Of a stretch of DNA of 30,601 bases, positions 1 to 11,385 are shown piece after piece. The notes beneath the pieces were generated by a model. It saw nothing but the letters and a program-made list of their open reading frames with translations, made no database searches and was not told the DNA's origin. The translations under genes were made by a program, and so were the position numbers. How positions within the stretch are numbered: position 1 is the stretch's first letter; every line of letters begins with the position of its first letter. The DNA comes from Plantago elongata (taxonomy: Eukaryota > Streptophyta > Magnoliopsida > Lamiales > Plantaginaceae). The stretch covers positions 1-30,601 of the forward strand of contig JAYMSP010001589.1 in the NCBI GenBank assembly GCA_036897095.1, written 5' to 3'.

Positions 1-30
<30 letters not shown>
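1..30. repeat. (AT)15 microsatellite
   Basis: The window opens with an uninterrupted run of fifteen AT dinucleotides. It is cut by the window edge, so its true length is unknown. Confidence 0.95.
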
Positions 31-36
<6 letters not shown>

Positions 37-737
37 GAATGTTATCGAACATTTTGAGTTTAGTTAAATTTTCTAAATTAAAAAAGAAAAAAAGAAAAAC
101 GTATCTCCTATTTATAGAGGGAATATTTCTAAAATCACAATTTTTTTTCATTCATATATTTCTAGAAATATATTTTTTTTACTTTTATAGTATGTGGTAG
201 GTATAGTCACTAAGTACTAGCAATTCACTTAAATTCTAAATTTTAAGTTTTCCTAATTTTTCATTAATGGGATGAGAATTAAAGTTTGCTGGTTAAACGT
301 CTATGCTCAATCTGTGGTTCATGGATTAAATGTAATCATATCGATTTTAATTCGAGAAACTTGGAATGGTGTGCATAGACGCGCCACCGTAGAGAGTGGT
401 CTCGAAAGGGAAGAAGAAGACGACAAACAAAGCATTCATATGCTTTTTGCCTGAGAGAAGATCGGATTTATGATATGAGTTCCTCTTCTCCATCACAACC
501 AAGACAATGACAGCACACGCGTTGCAAATTCTATGGATTTACTTCACTAAATCTCCCAATTTTTACTCACTCACTACCAGTTAAGTTACCACTCTTCTTC
601 CTTTCCCATTCTCCTCCACTTCTCTCTCTTTCTTGACTTGTTTCTTTCTACTTCTACACTAACCAATTCACTTGTCTTAAACTAACCACTCCTCAAACTC
701 AAAGTCAAGAACAACATCTGACTGAAATCCCACCACC
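31..737 (+). promoter_or_regulatory. Upstream region and pyrimidine-rich leader of the O-fucosyltransferase gene
   Basis: No gene is recognisable here. The left part is AT-rich. From about 540 to 735 the + strand becomes strongly C/T-rich (repeated tctctc and cttcttcc runs), a pattern common in plant core promoters and 5' leaders. The start codon at 738 has the context caccATGaag. No clear TATA box sits at a convincing distance, so the transcription start is not placed. A 60-codon open frame at 272-454 has no recognisable motif and I do not call it a gene. Confidence 0.5.
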
Positions 738-3700
738 ATGAAGTGGGCCCTAACCGCCAAACCGGCCGGTGGTGAAGGCAAGGTGGTCTTTTTCAAGTCC
801 AAGCTCAAGTGGGTTGGCCTCTTTGGCTTAGTTCTTTCTGCCTTTTCTCTCTTCACTCACTTCCTTCTTGCTAGATACACTGACGGTGGCTTTACTGTTT
901 CCGACTACCAATCTTCCATCACCATTTTCTCTTGGAGGCCCATTCTTCAACATGCGGATCTTGAAACCACTGTAATGTACCCCATAGAGATCTCGTCTTT
1001 TCCGTTGTTTGAATGTTTCTTGTTCTGATTTGGATTTCATTGCTTGCTTTTGAATCTGGGATTTGTGCAAGGTGTTTAATTTTGACTATTTGACTTTTGC
1101 TTGTGCCGTGGAGTGGAATTTAGCTTTCTGATTTCTAAAATGTGGAATTCTAAAAGGTCATTTAGAGTTGAGGATTAATTAAGATCTTTAGTTCGAGTCT
1201 TTTGATTAGAAAAAGCATTTTAGGGAGAGCTAACAGTTTCAAGATGCTCGAATTAGGAATGTGGAGTTAAGAATGGTTTAGTGGTGCTATAATGCTGGAA
1301 CTGTTTTGGAGTGTGGTGATTAGTGGGACCAATTTGTTCGGTTAATTGCTAATTATATTTCCTTTTGTCATACTTTCTTGTGTAATTATGGATTCCATTG
1401 TTATTTCTGCCTTGTTTATGTTTATGTTGATGCATATGTTCTTTGCTTTATAGGTCCTTCTTCTTTCTTTATCCTTGTTAAAACTATAGCAGTTCCCATT
1501 TCGACTATTACACTTGAATGATTTGAATATTTAATTTCTATTTAGTTTTATGGTCCGTTTGAAGTTGAATCTGTAATTAGGTTTCATATGAGTGTGTTGG
1601 ATTTCATGATTTCCTTACTGTGCAGGCTGCATTACGTAGAAGACTTTGGGGTCCAGTGAGACATCTTGAAACTATCCGCCCTCATGTGAATCCTAGAGCG
1701 AGCTATGCAGGTTAGACATGATGTTATAGACTTATATAAGACTGTGATTAATTTGGGGAAAATTCTTCGAAGTCCTTCGATTTATCTTATCAAGTGACAT
1801 AATTGTGAGTGTATGATGCATTCAAGTTTGTAGTTAGTCTTTATCCTGCCTTATTTTATGGTATTTATTAATCTATATTAACCTGTACTGGTTGAAATAG
1901 TCTATAGTCTATAGCCTATACTACTCATTATGTTTCATACCTGCAATATACTTATGAGGTAGATAAGTAGATTGATATTCAGTGTTGATGGGTACTAAAG
2001 TTGTCTCATGTATGATGTTGAAATGAGAAAACAGATGTAGAAAATAAGGATGTCAACTGTCAAGAATTAAGTGTTGTGAATTGTGATCTCAGATTAAATA
2101 ATTGCAACTTGTCACTTTTCAGCTCCTCCTGTGGAAACCAACGGTTATATTTTTGTTCGAATACGAGGGGGCTTCCATGAAATCAGAAACTCGGTGAGTC
2201 TAGTTTGCACCAGAGTCTCTTACTATGTTAATTCTTTCACATGAGCAACTGATTTGGATATTTTACCCCCCTGGCAGATTTGTGATGTTGTTGCGGTTGC
2301 ACGACTTCTAAATGCGACACTTGTCATACCCGAACTTCAATCCACAACTAGTAGCAAGGGTATTAGGTTGGTTTTCTTGTTACCTAGTTATGTAAAATGT
2401 CATAACTTGATCATGTGTATTGGACCTTGTGGTTTGGATTTTTCGCTCTAGTAAGCTGGAATAGAATCATTCACATGACTTGTTAGAAAGTGAGTGGTCG
2501 TGATCATACGTGGAGTTTCTTTTTTGTATGTATCTGCGTGTGACATAGTTTCCTAACCTCTGGAATTTATCATTCATTTGGCAGCACACAATTCAAGAGT
2601 TTTGCTTACGTTTATAATGAGGATCGATTTATGGAAGCTTTGTCTGAAGATATTAGAATTGTTAAGACACTTCCAAAGAATCTCAAAGGGCAAAGGAGAA
2701 AGAAAGAAATCCCTTCTTTCAAAGTGTCCAACTCTGCGTCTCCAGCTTTCTATCTTCATCATGTTCTGCCTGTGTTACATAAGCACTCAGTTGCCGAACT
2801 TGTTGTGCCTGATGGTGGATGCTTGCAGGTATGAATTGCCAGAATTCTTTCAAGTCTTTCAAATATTTTTGGTGCAGTAAGCGTCATAAATTACTTGGTC
2901 AAACTGTACATGATATCAACCATGACCATGTCTACAGTATTTCTGTTACATAGCACGTATAGAAACGTTTATGTAATTTACAAACACCCCTTCTGTGAGT
3001 AAATGTCAATGCAAGAGTACTGTGCAATGAAATATCTTAAACAAATCCATGGGATCTCCATGTTCAAGGGTGGATGTTGCCTTAATTACAGCCTCTTACT
3101 CTTAACCCTGTATTTACATCAGGCTTGTAAGCTCATACATATTTCTGATTATGATTATTAATTATATTACAATTCAGCCTCTACTTCCTCCACAATTTCA
3201 AGAATATCAAAGGCTAAGATGTCGGGTTGCGTACCATGCTCTTAAGTTTCGACATGAGGTCCAGGAGCTTGCCACTAAAATCCTGTACAGGTTGCGAGCA
3301 TCTGGAAGGCCATTCATAGCCTATGACCCCGGGATGACAAGGGATGCTTTAGCATATCATGGATGTGCCGAGCTCTTTCAGGTGATTTTCTTTACAATGC
3401 TAAGTACTAGCTAAAGATACTTGATTGTCTGATATTATATTTTGCCTTTCTGAATCTGATGAGTGTTACATTGACCAATTTGATATAGGATGTACATACA
3501 GAACTCATTCAACATAAGCGAGCTTGGATGTTAAAACGTGGAATAGTCAAGGGAAATCTTTCTGTAGATTCTGCTGAGCAACGACTTAATGGGTTATGTC
3601 CGCTAATGCCAGAGGAGGTATGCTACTGCCCTACACTTCTATTATTCTCGGAGAAGTGTAAACAAGCAATCTATAATATGCTGCGTCGTTCCATTGGTGG

Positions 3701-5470
3701 TGGTTGCTTGACTTTTGCTTTCCTTGAGGACATTTTTATATTTTGTTTAATGCCTATATTTTCAGTCGGTGTCTGAAATAGTTTCTAAAGTGTTGAAATG
3801 TAGAGAATCAGGTAGTTGGTGATTGGAGAATTTAGTGTCAGGGGGAACTGAAATCAAGAATGCAGTTTGCAGCTGTTTGGTTTAAAATAAGAAACCTAGA
3901 AACTGATCTGGACAGACTTGTGCATTCAGCTAATGCCATCTTAATCTGAACTAGAATAATTCATCAATCAGATAAATGACATCACATGCTTGTGACAATT
4001 TAGGAGTATGCTCTGCTTCTCGTCCTGTGGTGTTCGTATTATTGCCCCAACATATTGGTATTAAAACATGCCATCTTTCCAGTTGCATAATCTATCGGGA
4101 AATCTAAGTGCTATTCTTTGGTACAGGTTGGGATTCTTCTTCGAGCGTATGGTTACTCGTGGGACACAGTGATTTACGTTTCTGGTGGAGAGGTCTTTGG
4201 GGGACAGAAGAAACTGATCCCACTTCATGCCATGTTTGAGAATGTGGTAGATAGGACATCCTTGAGCGTGCCTTGGGAGTTGAATAGAATGTACGGCCGT
4301 GAAGCTAATCTTGTTGACAAATCTCCAAAGATTTTACCTCCTATCAAATTGGAAAAGAAACCCCTTGTATGGAAAACATCTGGAGCTCGTCCTAGACCAC
4401 TCCCGCCACCTCCACCACGAGCAAAGTATCCTTATAATATAGAGGGTTGGTGGGGTTGGGTTGCTGAGAGTGACAATGAACCTGAGAGTACAGTTATGGA
4501 GTTGAGGACAAATGCACATAAATTGTTATGGGAGGCGATAGACTATACAATTTGTGTTGAGGCAGATGTGTTTGTACCGGGATTCGATCGTGATGGTAAA
4601 GGACATCCTAATTTTGCAAGCTTGGTCATGGGCCATAGGCTCTATCAGTCTGCTTCCACCAAAACATTTCGTATAGACAGGTAAACTTCTATTTGCTACT
4701 CTTGATTAAATAATCATAATTTCGTTCTACTTTTTGTTGATGGATATTGGAATAATATGATTCAGGTAAACTAAGAAATGAAAGTTTTCTTCAATTTAGG
4801 TTTATTGATCGACATGTAATGAACTTAAGTCGAGGCTCTTGAGATCTTATTCCTACCAAACCAAAAAAATTCTTCCATATGTTATGTTCATTTCTAGTGT
4901 TATCAACTTATCATTACTTCATATTCATGTATTGTTTCTCTTACTCTTTATTCAAGTATCTTTTTGTTCCCCAATTTTTCTTTACATTGCAGAAAAGAAA
5001 TCACAAGACGTTTGGAAGAGAACCGGGATCACTTTTACCAAGCAAACCATACTTGGATTACGTCTCTACGCCGGCATCTGAAAAGAAACTTGCTCAATGG
5101 ACTGACAGACGATTTAACAAGGTCAAAAAAGCTCTCATTTCTCTCCTTCCCTATCCCCGAATGTTCTTGTTCAAGAGGTAGCCCCAATGAAGTATCATTG
5201 CATGCTTCAAGCCCTTTGGCCCGCTCACAGTTGCATGATCTTCTTGGCTCAATGCACCGGTGTCCATCTTGGATGGAGAGTGAAACAGTCTCTCGATCAG
5301 TGGTGAAGGAAAGTGAAGAAGACGATCTGGACGAAGACGATTCTGATTCCCAAACTGCTGAACTTCTTTTCGGGCAAAGTGGGGAGAGTCCAGAGGCGAG
5401 TGTAGAATTAAGCAACAAAGAAGACGCACAAATTGAGGATCAAGAAGAGCTTGAAGGTGGTGAAAGATGA
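738..5470 (+). CDS. O-fucosyltransferase family protein (plant GT106/PF10250-type), 9 exons
   Basis: Exons: 738-971, 1626-1710, 2123-2193, 2278-2366, 2585-2828, 3178-3381, 3489-3617, 4127-4680, 4993-5470. All introns are GT-AG and every junction keeps frame, giving 695 residues. The protein looks like a type II Golgi membrane protein: a short N-terminal tail, one hydrophobic segment at about residues 25-44, then a lumenal glycosyltransferase domain. Family landmarks are GYIFVRIRGGFHEIRNS (114-130) followed by CDVVAVARLLNATLVIPEL, FIAYDPGMTRDALAYHGC (287-304), and NFASLVMGHRLYQ (514-526). A run of six prolines (445-450) lies in the catalytic half, and the C-terminal ~80 residues are acidic and probably disordered. 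Plant members are thought to fucosylate cell-wall glycans or proteins; the acceptor is not deducible. Two hallmark sites differ from canonical members (see findings). Family call strong; subgroup uncertain. Confidence 0.93.
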
Positions 5471-6859
5471 CAACAATGTCCTTAACGTCTTGAGATCATC
5501 TTTGTGGTGGTGGTTATTAACTTATCATCCTAAAAAATTAACAACACAAAGCTATATAAGGATGGCTTGGAGTTGTTGCTGGATCAACATGCAATGCTAG
5601 TTCATTAACCAAATTACATGTTTTGGGGGCTGTCGTTGATCCATTATGCTCGGAGGATTCCTGGAGATTGGCAATTTGGTTTTGAGCTTCAATACAAGTA
5701 TGTATATCCAGGTTATCAAGCCATCAATTTTGATTTAACTTAGACTATTTATTTTAGTGCTGGGTACATGAAAATGATCGTTTCATGCTAGGAATTCAAT
5801 TTAGTTGGCTTTATAATGTACATTATAACTTTGCTTCCTTGAAGTTTGAGGAAACTGTTATATAACATAATCTTGAGGCCTATCTGAAGTGACAATGTTT
5901 CATGGTACATTAGTCCTACTATTAATAGTTTTAGCCTTGAAAAATTGGTTTCTAGATAAGAGTCTGACAGTGTTTTGTGCAGTCTGAGTTCTTTGACCAG
6001 ACGACATAGTCAGTTACACCTTTGGATTTTGGGCGTGACAATGATCTTTTGTGACGCGAACCAGTACCTTATATGTTGTAGTGAAGTTTGTATTGTTATC
6101 ATAACAGAATGCCTAATATGACATGCATTCTGAAGCATTCGCTTTCGTGCATTCCCATAGTTTGGAAGCTACTGCTAAACTGAGTTAGTTAAGTAACAAG
6201 CAACGAGTGCATGTCAGAAGAAACTGCGAACGGATATAGTGTTCCTTCACAATATTATCTCACTTTAATGTATGATTGTCTCGATTGCGTTTCTAGATAT
6301 ATTAGTCACAACTTTTACCGTTTTAATGTCAAAACCAGGGCCTTTCGAAGGGATGACAGAAGTAAATGTCCCGCGTTGCAAATTTCAACCTTTAACTAAA
6401 CGGGTGGAGAATTTGGTGAGAAGTTTCCCTAACTACATCAATTTTGGTGTGGTAATAGGAAATGAATCTAAAGCAAAATTTGTATAGAACGCGTTTATCC
6501 TTTTGCCATTTTCCTTGACCAGATATGACCAGATATGAGAAGTGAAATTTTTTGTTGAATAAGCTAATTATATTAGAAGGTACAAATTATCCGATACATC
6601 TTATAACTCATTGACTTGTCTTGTCTTAATCAGAAAATCTTATAACTCCATGTCTCAATCATCTTATAACTATAGCATTGTCGTTCGAACTCTGCACCTT
6701 TTGCATACAACTCCGAGACATGTAAAATCTTACTCATCACAAAAGTAAAAGACAGCATATAATCATTACTCCACGATTATCTTCTTGTCACTTTTAAGAA
6801 CCAATCTTTTCACATTTAAACAAATGTAAAGCATGTGTGAAAGTTGTTGAGTTGCTTTC
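5471..6859. other. 3' UTR of the O-fucosyltransferase gene, then intergenic DNA
   Basis: The first few hundred bases after the stop are presumably 3' UTR; no canonical AATAAA is at an obvious position. Short open frames at 6211-6399 and 6272-6487 overlap each other and carry no family signature, so I leave them uncalled. Around 6518-6540 a ten-base unit (tgaccagata) is repeated, and atcttataact recurs three times between about 6598 and 6672. Nothing else is recognised. Confidence 0.6.
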
Positions 6860-6866
6860 TATAAAA
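6860..6866 (+). promoter_or_regulatory. TATA box of first GDSL lipase gene
   Basis: TATAAAA lies in the context ttTCTATAAAAC, 102 bases before the start codon. The same TCTATAAA core precedes the two downstream paralogues, which supports its being a real, conserved core promoter element. Confidence 0.6.
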
Positions 6867-6884
6867 CGTGAATAAATCAAACTG

Positions 6885-6965
6885 ATGTTGCATTGTGCTC
6901 GTTCTCGTGTTTTCTACCTGACAATTTCCACACACCCTTCTTACTTATATTTCAAGAAGCCATGA
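6885..6965 (+). other. Possible 26-codon upstream ORF overlapping the lipase start codon
   Basis: An ATG at 6885 opens a 26-codon frame that ends in TGA at 6963-6965. That stop overlaps the main ATG (6962-6964) as ATGA. If transcription starts upstream of 6885, this uORF would have to be bypassed or reinitiated after. The TATA box at 6860 predicts a start near 6890, which would leave the uORF out, so its relevance is uncertain. Confidence 0.3.
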
Positions 6966-8521
6966 AGAAGAAACAATCTGGAAAAATGAAAAGGCAAATC
7001 TTTCTAGTTTTTATGACAGTTTTGCTACACAGTTCTATTGGAAATGCAGCAGCTACTCCATTAGTTCCTGCACTGTATGTTTTCGGTGATTCGTTGTTCG
7101 ACAGTGGGAATAATAATCTGTTGCCAACTCTGGCTAAAGCTGATTATCATCCTTATGGCATGAACTTTCATGGCGGAGCTACAGGGAGATTTACTAATGG
7201 GAGAACTGTTGTTGATTTTATAGGTGGCCTTTGAAGTTTTTTGTTCAAAGTGTTTTTGTTTGTTTAGATTATGGTAATGGTCATGAATTGAGTGTGTTGT
7301 TTTGCAGCTGAGTTTCTTGGATTGCCTTATTCGCCACCGTACTTGAATATAATACGAGCAGTTCTGCGATCAGACCAGCTCACAGGGCTGAATTTCGCAT
7401 CAGGGGCTTGTGGAATCTTACCGGAAACTGGGAATGACTTGGTAAGGGTATCGTTTTTACTCTTATGTTACTGTATGAAACTAGCGTAAATTCTATGAAA
7501 TTGAGTTAGTGAAGGTGGAAATAACAAACAAGTTCTTGCAGGGGAAATGTCTGAATATCGCGGATCAAATTAACTTGTTCGAGAGAACAGTGCAACACAA
7601 TTTACGCAAACACTATCCAAACACAAATGAGCTATCAAATTACTTATCAAGATCACTATTTGTGATCTCAATCGGGAGCAATGACTACATCAACAATTAT
7701 CTGGACACAAGACACTACGACTCTAGCAAGCGTTACACTCCTCAGGCTTACGCCCAACTTCTCATAAACAGGCTATCCTTACAATTTCAGGTTACAGATT
7801 CACCATATTCAGGCGTCCTATCATAAAACTGACTCTTGTTTCACATTCACCAACTAGTTCCTACCTTAAATTTTCTGCAGAAGTTGTACAACCTAGGAGC
7901 AAGAAAAGTAGTAATGTTCGAAATTGGACCCATCGGATGTATTCCCTCCATCGCAAAGACCTTCAAACACACAGGCCAATGTGACGAAGATGTCAACAAG
8001 CTCGCGATATTGTTTAACGACCAGCTAGCCACAATGCTTCAGAATTTGACATCAACGCTTCGAGGGTCAGACTTCATTCTCGGTCATGGTCACTGGCTTG
8101 GCTATGATGCAGTCATTCATCCTTCTAATTATGGTAACTAGTTCTATTGCGACGTACTACAACTGCAAGTCTCTGTTTGCAAATGCTTCCGATTATTACA
8201 TATATCTGCTTCCGTTATAAATAGAAATTATCAGTTCTGAAAAAAGAGCGTTGTGAACAGGCACTAATAATACTGCTGGTTGCCTGATTATGTACAGGTT
8301 TGAGCGATTCAACAAATCCATGCTGCGTGACGTGGTTAAATGGAACATCAGGCTGCATACCGGAGCTGGGGGCATTAGCCTGCCACAATCCGGAGAAGCA
8401 TTACTTCTGGGACGCGTATCATTTAACAGAAACAGTCTACAGAGCCATTGCTACACACTGTTTCAATGCTTCATCTGTTTGCCTACCCAAAAATATCAAA
8501 CAGCTTGTATCACAAAGCTGA
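6962..8521 (+). CDS. GDSL esterase/lipase, first of three tandem copies
   Basis: Exons: 6962-7223, 7308-7441, 7542-7790, 7881-8133, 8298-8521; 373 residues, the usual size for plant secreted SGNH hydrolases. A hydrophobic N-terminus (about residues 12-30, ending GNAAA) is a signal peptide, so the enzyme is probably secreted to the wall or apoplast and hydrolyses acyl esters; the substrate is unknown. SGNH blocks are complete: block [12 protein letters not shown] with nucleophile Ser44, block [12 protein letters not shown] with oxyanion Gly120, block [12 protein letters not shown] with Asn179, and block [10 protein letters not shown] with Asp338 and His341. I chose the ATG at 6962 because the signal peptide follows it directly. 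From memory it resembles the Arabidopsis GLIP7-type subgroup, but I am not certain. Exon lengths 2-5 match those of the third copy exactly. Confidence 0.95.
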
Positions 8522-9264
8522 ATATTTTTCCCTATCATATCAGACAGTTTTGAATACCAAATTCCAGTCTAGTCTATACTGATATTACCTATCTTTGAAC
8601 TATGGGTTATTATTAATCTGACCTAATAAACAGTAAATTCGAACTTTTAGATGATGAGGTAGAAACTTTTTCGTGTTAGACAAAAGATTGTGCTAATTAA
8701 TCTGGCAAATCATCATCATAAAAGTTCATATCAAATTTATTATAAATTTCATGCATGACTATGCTACTACTATCTGGGACTAATTTATAATTTAGTCATG
8801 ATTGATATCTAAGATTGCCAATATGAGCTGGCTGTTGAATTAAGCTATGCCAACTATTGCTTTAAGCTTAAATTATGCTTTGTTTAGTATCAATTTTTTT
8901 AAACAAATATATGCATATATGAACTTATATGTATCACATTGACATTGAACATACAAATTGAGAAATCTATATATGCTTTTTAACTTAAATAAACCAAATT
9001 TGGGTCAATTGCGACACCGGGAGAAAAGAAGTCACAACTATATGTGCGTATTTTTCATCCATAAAGTTCGAATTCGAGAAATTGGTGAAGATAACTGAAC
9101 TTTGAAGCAACAAAACTTCAGTTTTCAATGGCCGTTACAACCGGGTATGGAACTCATATAGGAGCCCAATCATTGAGCAGTCCCATTACTGCAAAGTTTA
9201 TAGTATAAAATTCGATATGCGTTGACAAAGCCAATAAAAATCAATGAAGATTTTATAAGAATTC
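8522..9264. other. Intergenic spacer between lipase copies 1 and 2
   Basis: This holds the 3' UTR of copy 1, with an AATAAA at 8625-8630 about 100 bases after the stop, and then an AT-rich spacer leading to the promoter of copy 2. I see no further gene or repeat. Confidence 0.6.
8625..8630 (+). terminator. Candidate poly(A) signal AATAAA, lipase copy 1
   Basis: A canonical AATAAA in the context cctAATAAAcag lies about 100 bases downstream of the TGA at 8519-8521. Plant polyadenylation signals are loose, so this is a candidate only. Confidence 0.45.
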
Positions 9265-9270
9265 TATAAA
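9265..9270 (+). promoter_or_regulatory. TATA box of second GDSL lipase gene
   Basis: TATAAA in the context atTCTATAAAtt lies 74 bases before the start codon at 9339. It matches the core elements of the flanking paralogues. Confidence 0.6.
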
Positions 9271-9338
9271 TTCTTCATCTCTTCCCCCCAATATCTGATG
9301 TAACAGATTTTGTTTTTCAAGAAAACTAAGCAGGAACA

Positions 9339-10903
9339 ATGAGGAACCTGATCATAACACGGTCAGTATTCGCGACGATTATCATATTAAATATTCTGTC
9401 ACGAAATGCAGGGGATCCTACCCCAATTGTTCCTGCCATGTATGTTTTCGGGGATTCTACCCTCGACAGTGGAAATAACAATCTGTTGCCAACCCTGGCA
9501 AAAGTAAATTATTATCCATACGGCGTCGATTTCCCTGCCGGACCCACCGGAAGATTCACCAACGGAAAAACTGCTGCGGATTTCATAGGTTTCACAATCT
9601 CATTTCTGTTATTTAGATGCAGTTATCAGGGTTTTAACGATTCATTTTTTGTTATTCTGCAGCTGAATTTCTCCGATTGCCGTACATTCCTCCGTCCATT
9701 AGCATATCAGGTGTAATACGGGGATTAGACCAGCTGACAGGGCTAAATCTTGCACAAACATTGCTAGGATCGGATCAATTGACAGGGCTAAATTTCGCAT
9801 CAGGGTCGTGTGGTATTCTTCCAGAGTCTGGAAGTGCTTATGTAAGATCAGAAAATGTCTCATTTTAAGATGAAAACAGAAACCTTATGAATTTGTTAAG
9901 AGAATGCTAAGCAATGCTATTTCAGGGAAAATGCCTGAATATTGTGGATCAAGTGAACCTGTTTGAGAGAATCGTGCAACAGGATCTGCCAAGGTACTAT
10001 CGAAACTCAAGTCAGTTAGCAGATTATCTGTCCAAATCGCTATACTTGGTTGGAATTGGAAGCAATGACTACATCAACAACTATCTCGACACTCAGAACT
10101 TCACCTCCAGCAAGGTTTACACTCCACAATCCTTTGCGGAACTTCTCGTAAATAGGCTGTCCTTGCAACTCCAGGTAATATTACATTTCTGTTGCCCCAT
10201 TCTGGTACCTGTTCACTAGTAGCTTGAATTTTGTGGGGCTATAATTTCTTTGGGCGCAGAGGCTATACAAATTAGGAGCAAGGAAAGTTATAATGTTCGA
10301 GGTCGGGCCTATAGGATGCATTCCATCTATTTCTAGGCAATTCAAACATTCTGGCCTTTGCAACGAAGATATCAATCAGCTCCCGGTTCTGTTCAACAAT
10401 CAGTTAGCACCGATGCTTCAAAATTTGACATCTACTCTTGTTGGCTCAGACTTCATTCGTGGTAGTATTTACCTGCTCAGCTATGATGCAATAACGAATC
10501 CATCGAATCATGGTATACCTAATGAATGCTATAACTAACTTTTCACTTTCTTGTATGTTGGCATATATAGTACAATATGCATATGCTGTTTGTTACTGAA
10601 CAATTTCATTTCATCTAAAAAACGGGACATCAGGTACGCTTAACTCATTTATAGCCAGTTATTAACTGTTACTTGTCAGGTTTGAATGATACAACAAATC
10701 CCTGCTGCGTGGCATTTCTGAATGGGACATCAGCTTGCATACCGGGACTTGGAGCGCTAGCTTGCCGTGACCCGGAGAAGCACTACTTTTGGGACGGATA
10801 CCATCCTACTGAAATTGTGTACAAGGATATTGCTTCACGGTGCATCAATGACTCCTCTATCTGTGTACCCAAAAGTATCGAACAGTTAGTACAACAAGTT
10901 TGA
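9339..10903 (+). CDS. GDSL esterase/lipase, second tandem copy, with internal 15-residue duplication
   Basis: Exons: 9339-9588, 9663-9841, 9926-10174, 10260-10512, 10680-10903; 384 residues. It has an N-terminal signal peptide (about residues 1-24). Block I reads [11 protein letters not shown] (Ser40), so the eponymous GDSL is GDST here; block II is [10 protein letters not shown], block [12 protein letters not shown], and block [10 protein letters not shown] with Asp349 and His352, so the catalytic set is intact. Exon 2 is exactly 45 nt longer than in the two paralogues. The extra bases encode a second DQLTGLN (residues 106-112 and 121-127) just before the oxyanion block. Intron positions and phases otherwise match the neighbours, which shows a tandem-duplicated family. 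Predicted to be a secreted acyl-ester hydrolase, substrate unknown. Confidence 0.94.
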
Positions 10904-11242
10904 ACTTCCTTGCCCGATCAAAATGCGGATTTGTATAATAAGTCTTTTTCTATCTGATAAACATAAAACACGACCAATTAGTACCATTGAACACACCATT
11001 TATATCTAAGAACATGTATGAATGTTACTCATTAACATTCTGCTATGAAGGGAGCATTCTTACTAGTTGTTCGAACATCTATAGCTTAATTATACTCTAC
11101 CTGCTAGATCTCCGACTACATTTTAGTCGTTTGTGTCGCAATATTATATGTTGAAAATGAGAAATACCAATGCAGCCTCACGCAAGGAAACCATGAGCAA
11201 ATTTGCCACCTCCATCTGATCAAATGCTTGTAACACACACTC
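10904..11242. other. Intergenic spacer between lipase copies 2 and 3
   Basis: This holds the 3' UTR of copy 2 and the upstream region of copy 3. No canonical AATAAA is near the stop, and no other gene or repeat is recognised. Confidence 0.55.
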
Positions 11243-11248
11243 TATAAA
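11243..11248 (+). promoter_or_regulatory. TATA box of third GDSL lipase gene
   Basis: TATAAA in the context acTCTATAAAttg lies 143 bases before the start codon. It is the third instance of the shared TCTATAAA core in this array. Confidence 0.6.
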
Positions 11249-11385
11249 TTGTGAACAATGAGAATTCCTTCGCTCAATTTCTGCTTAAAAGACTGTCTTT
11301 TGCCTCATGTTTTAACTGATCATTATCCTGCACGCCATTTTCATTTCCTCCGATCTTCTTAAGAAATTCAAATAATAAACTATTG

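Noticed and set aside
5035..5429. Two minus-strand frames opposite the last O-fucosyltransferase exon
   Set aside because: Antisense shadows of a well-supported coding exon.
6211..6487. Two overlapping frames of 62 and 71 codons between the O-fucosyltransferase and lipase genes
   Set aside because: They overlap in different frames, have no family motif, and sit in AT-rich intergenic DNA.
10621..10640. Sequence acgggacatcagg in intron 4 of lipase copy 2, echoing exon 5
   Set aside because: The shared stretch is only about 10 bases; not enough to claim a partial exon duplication.
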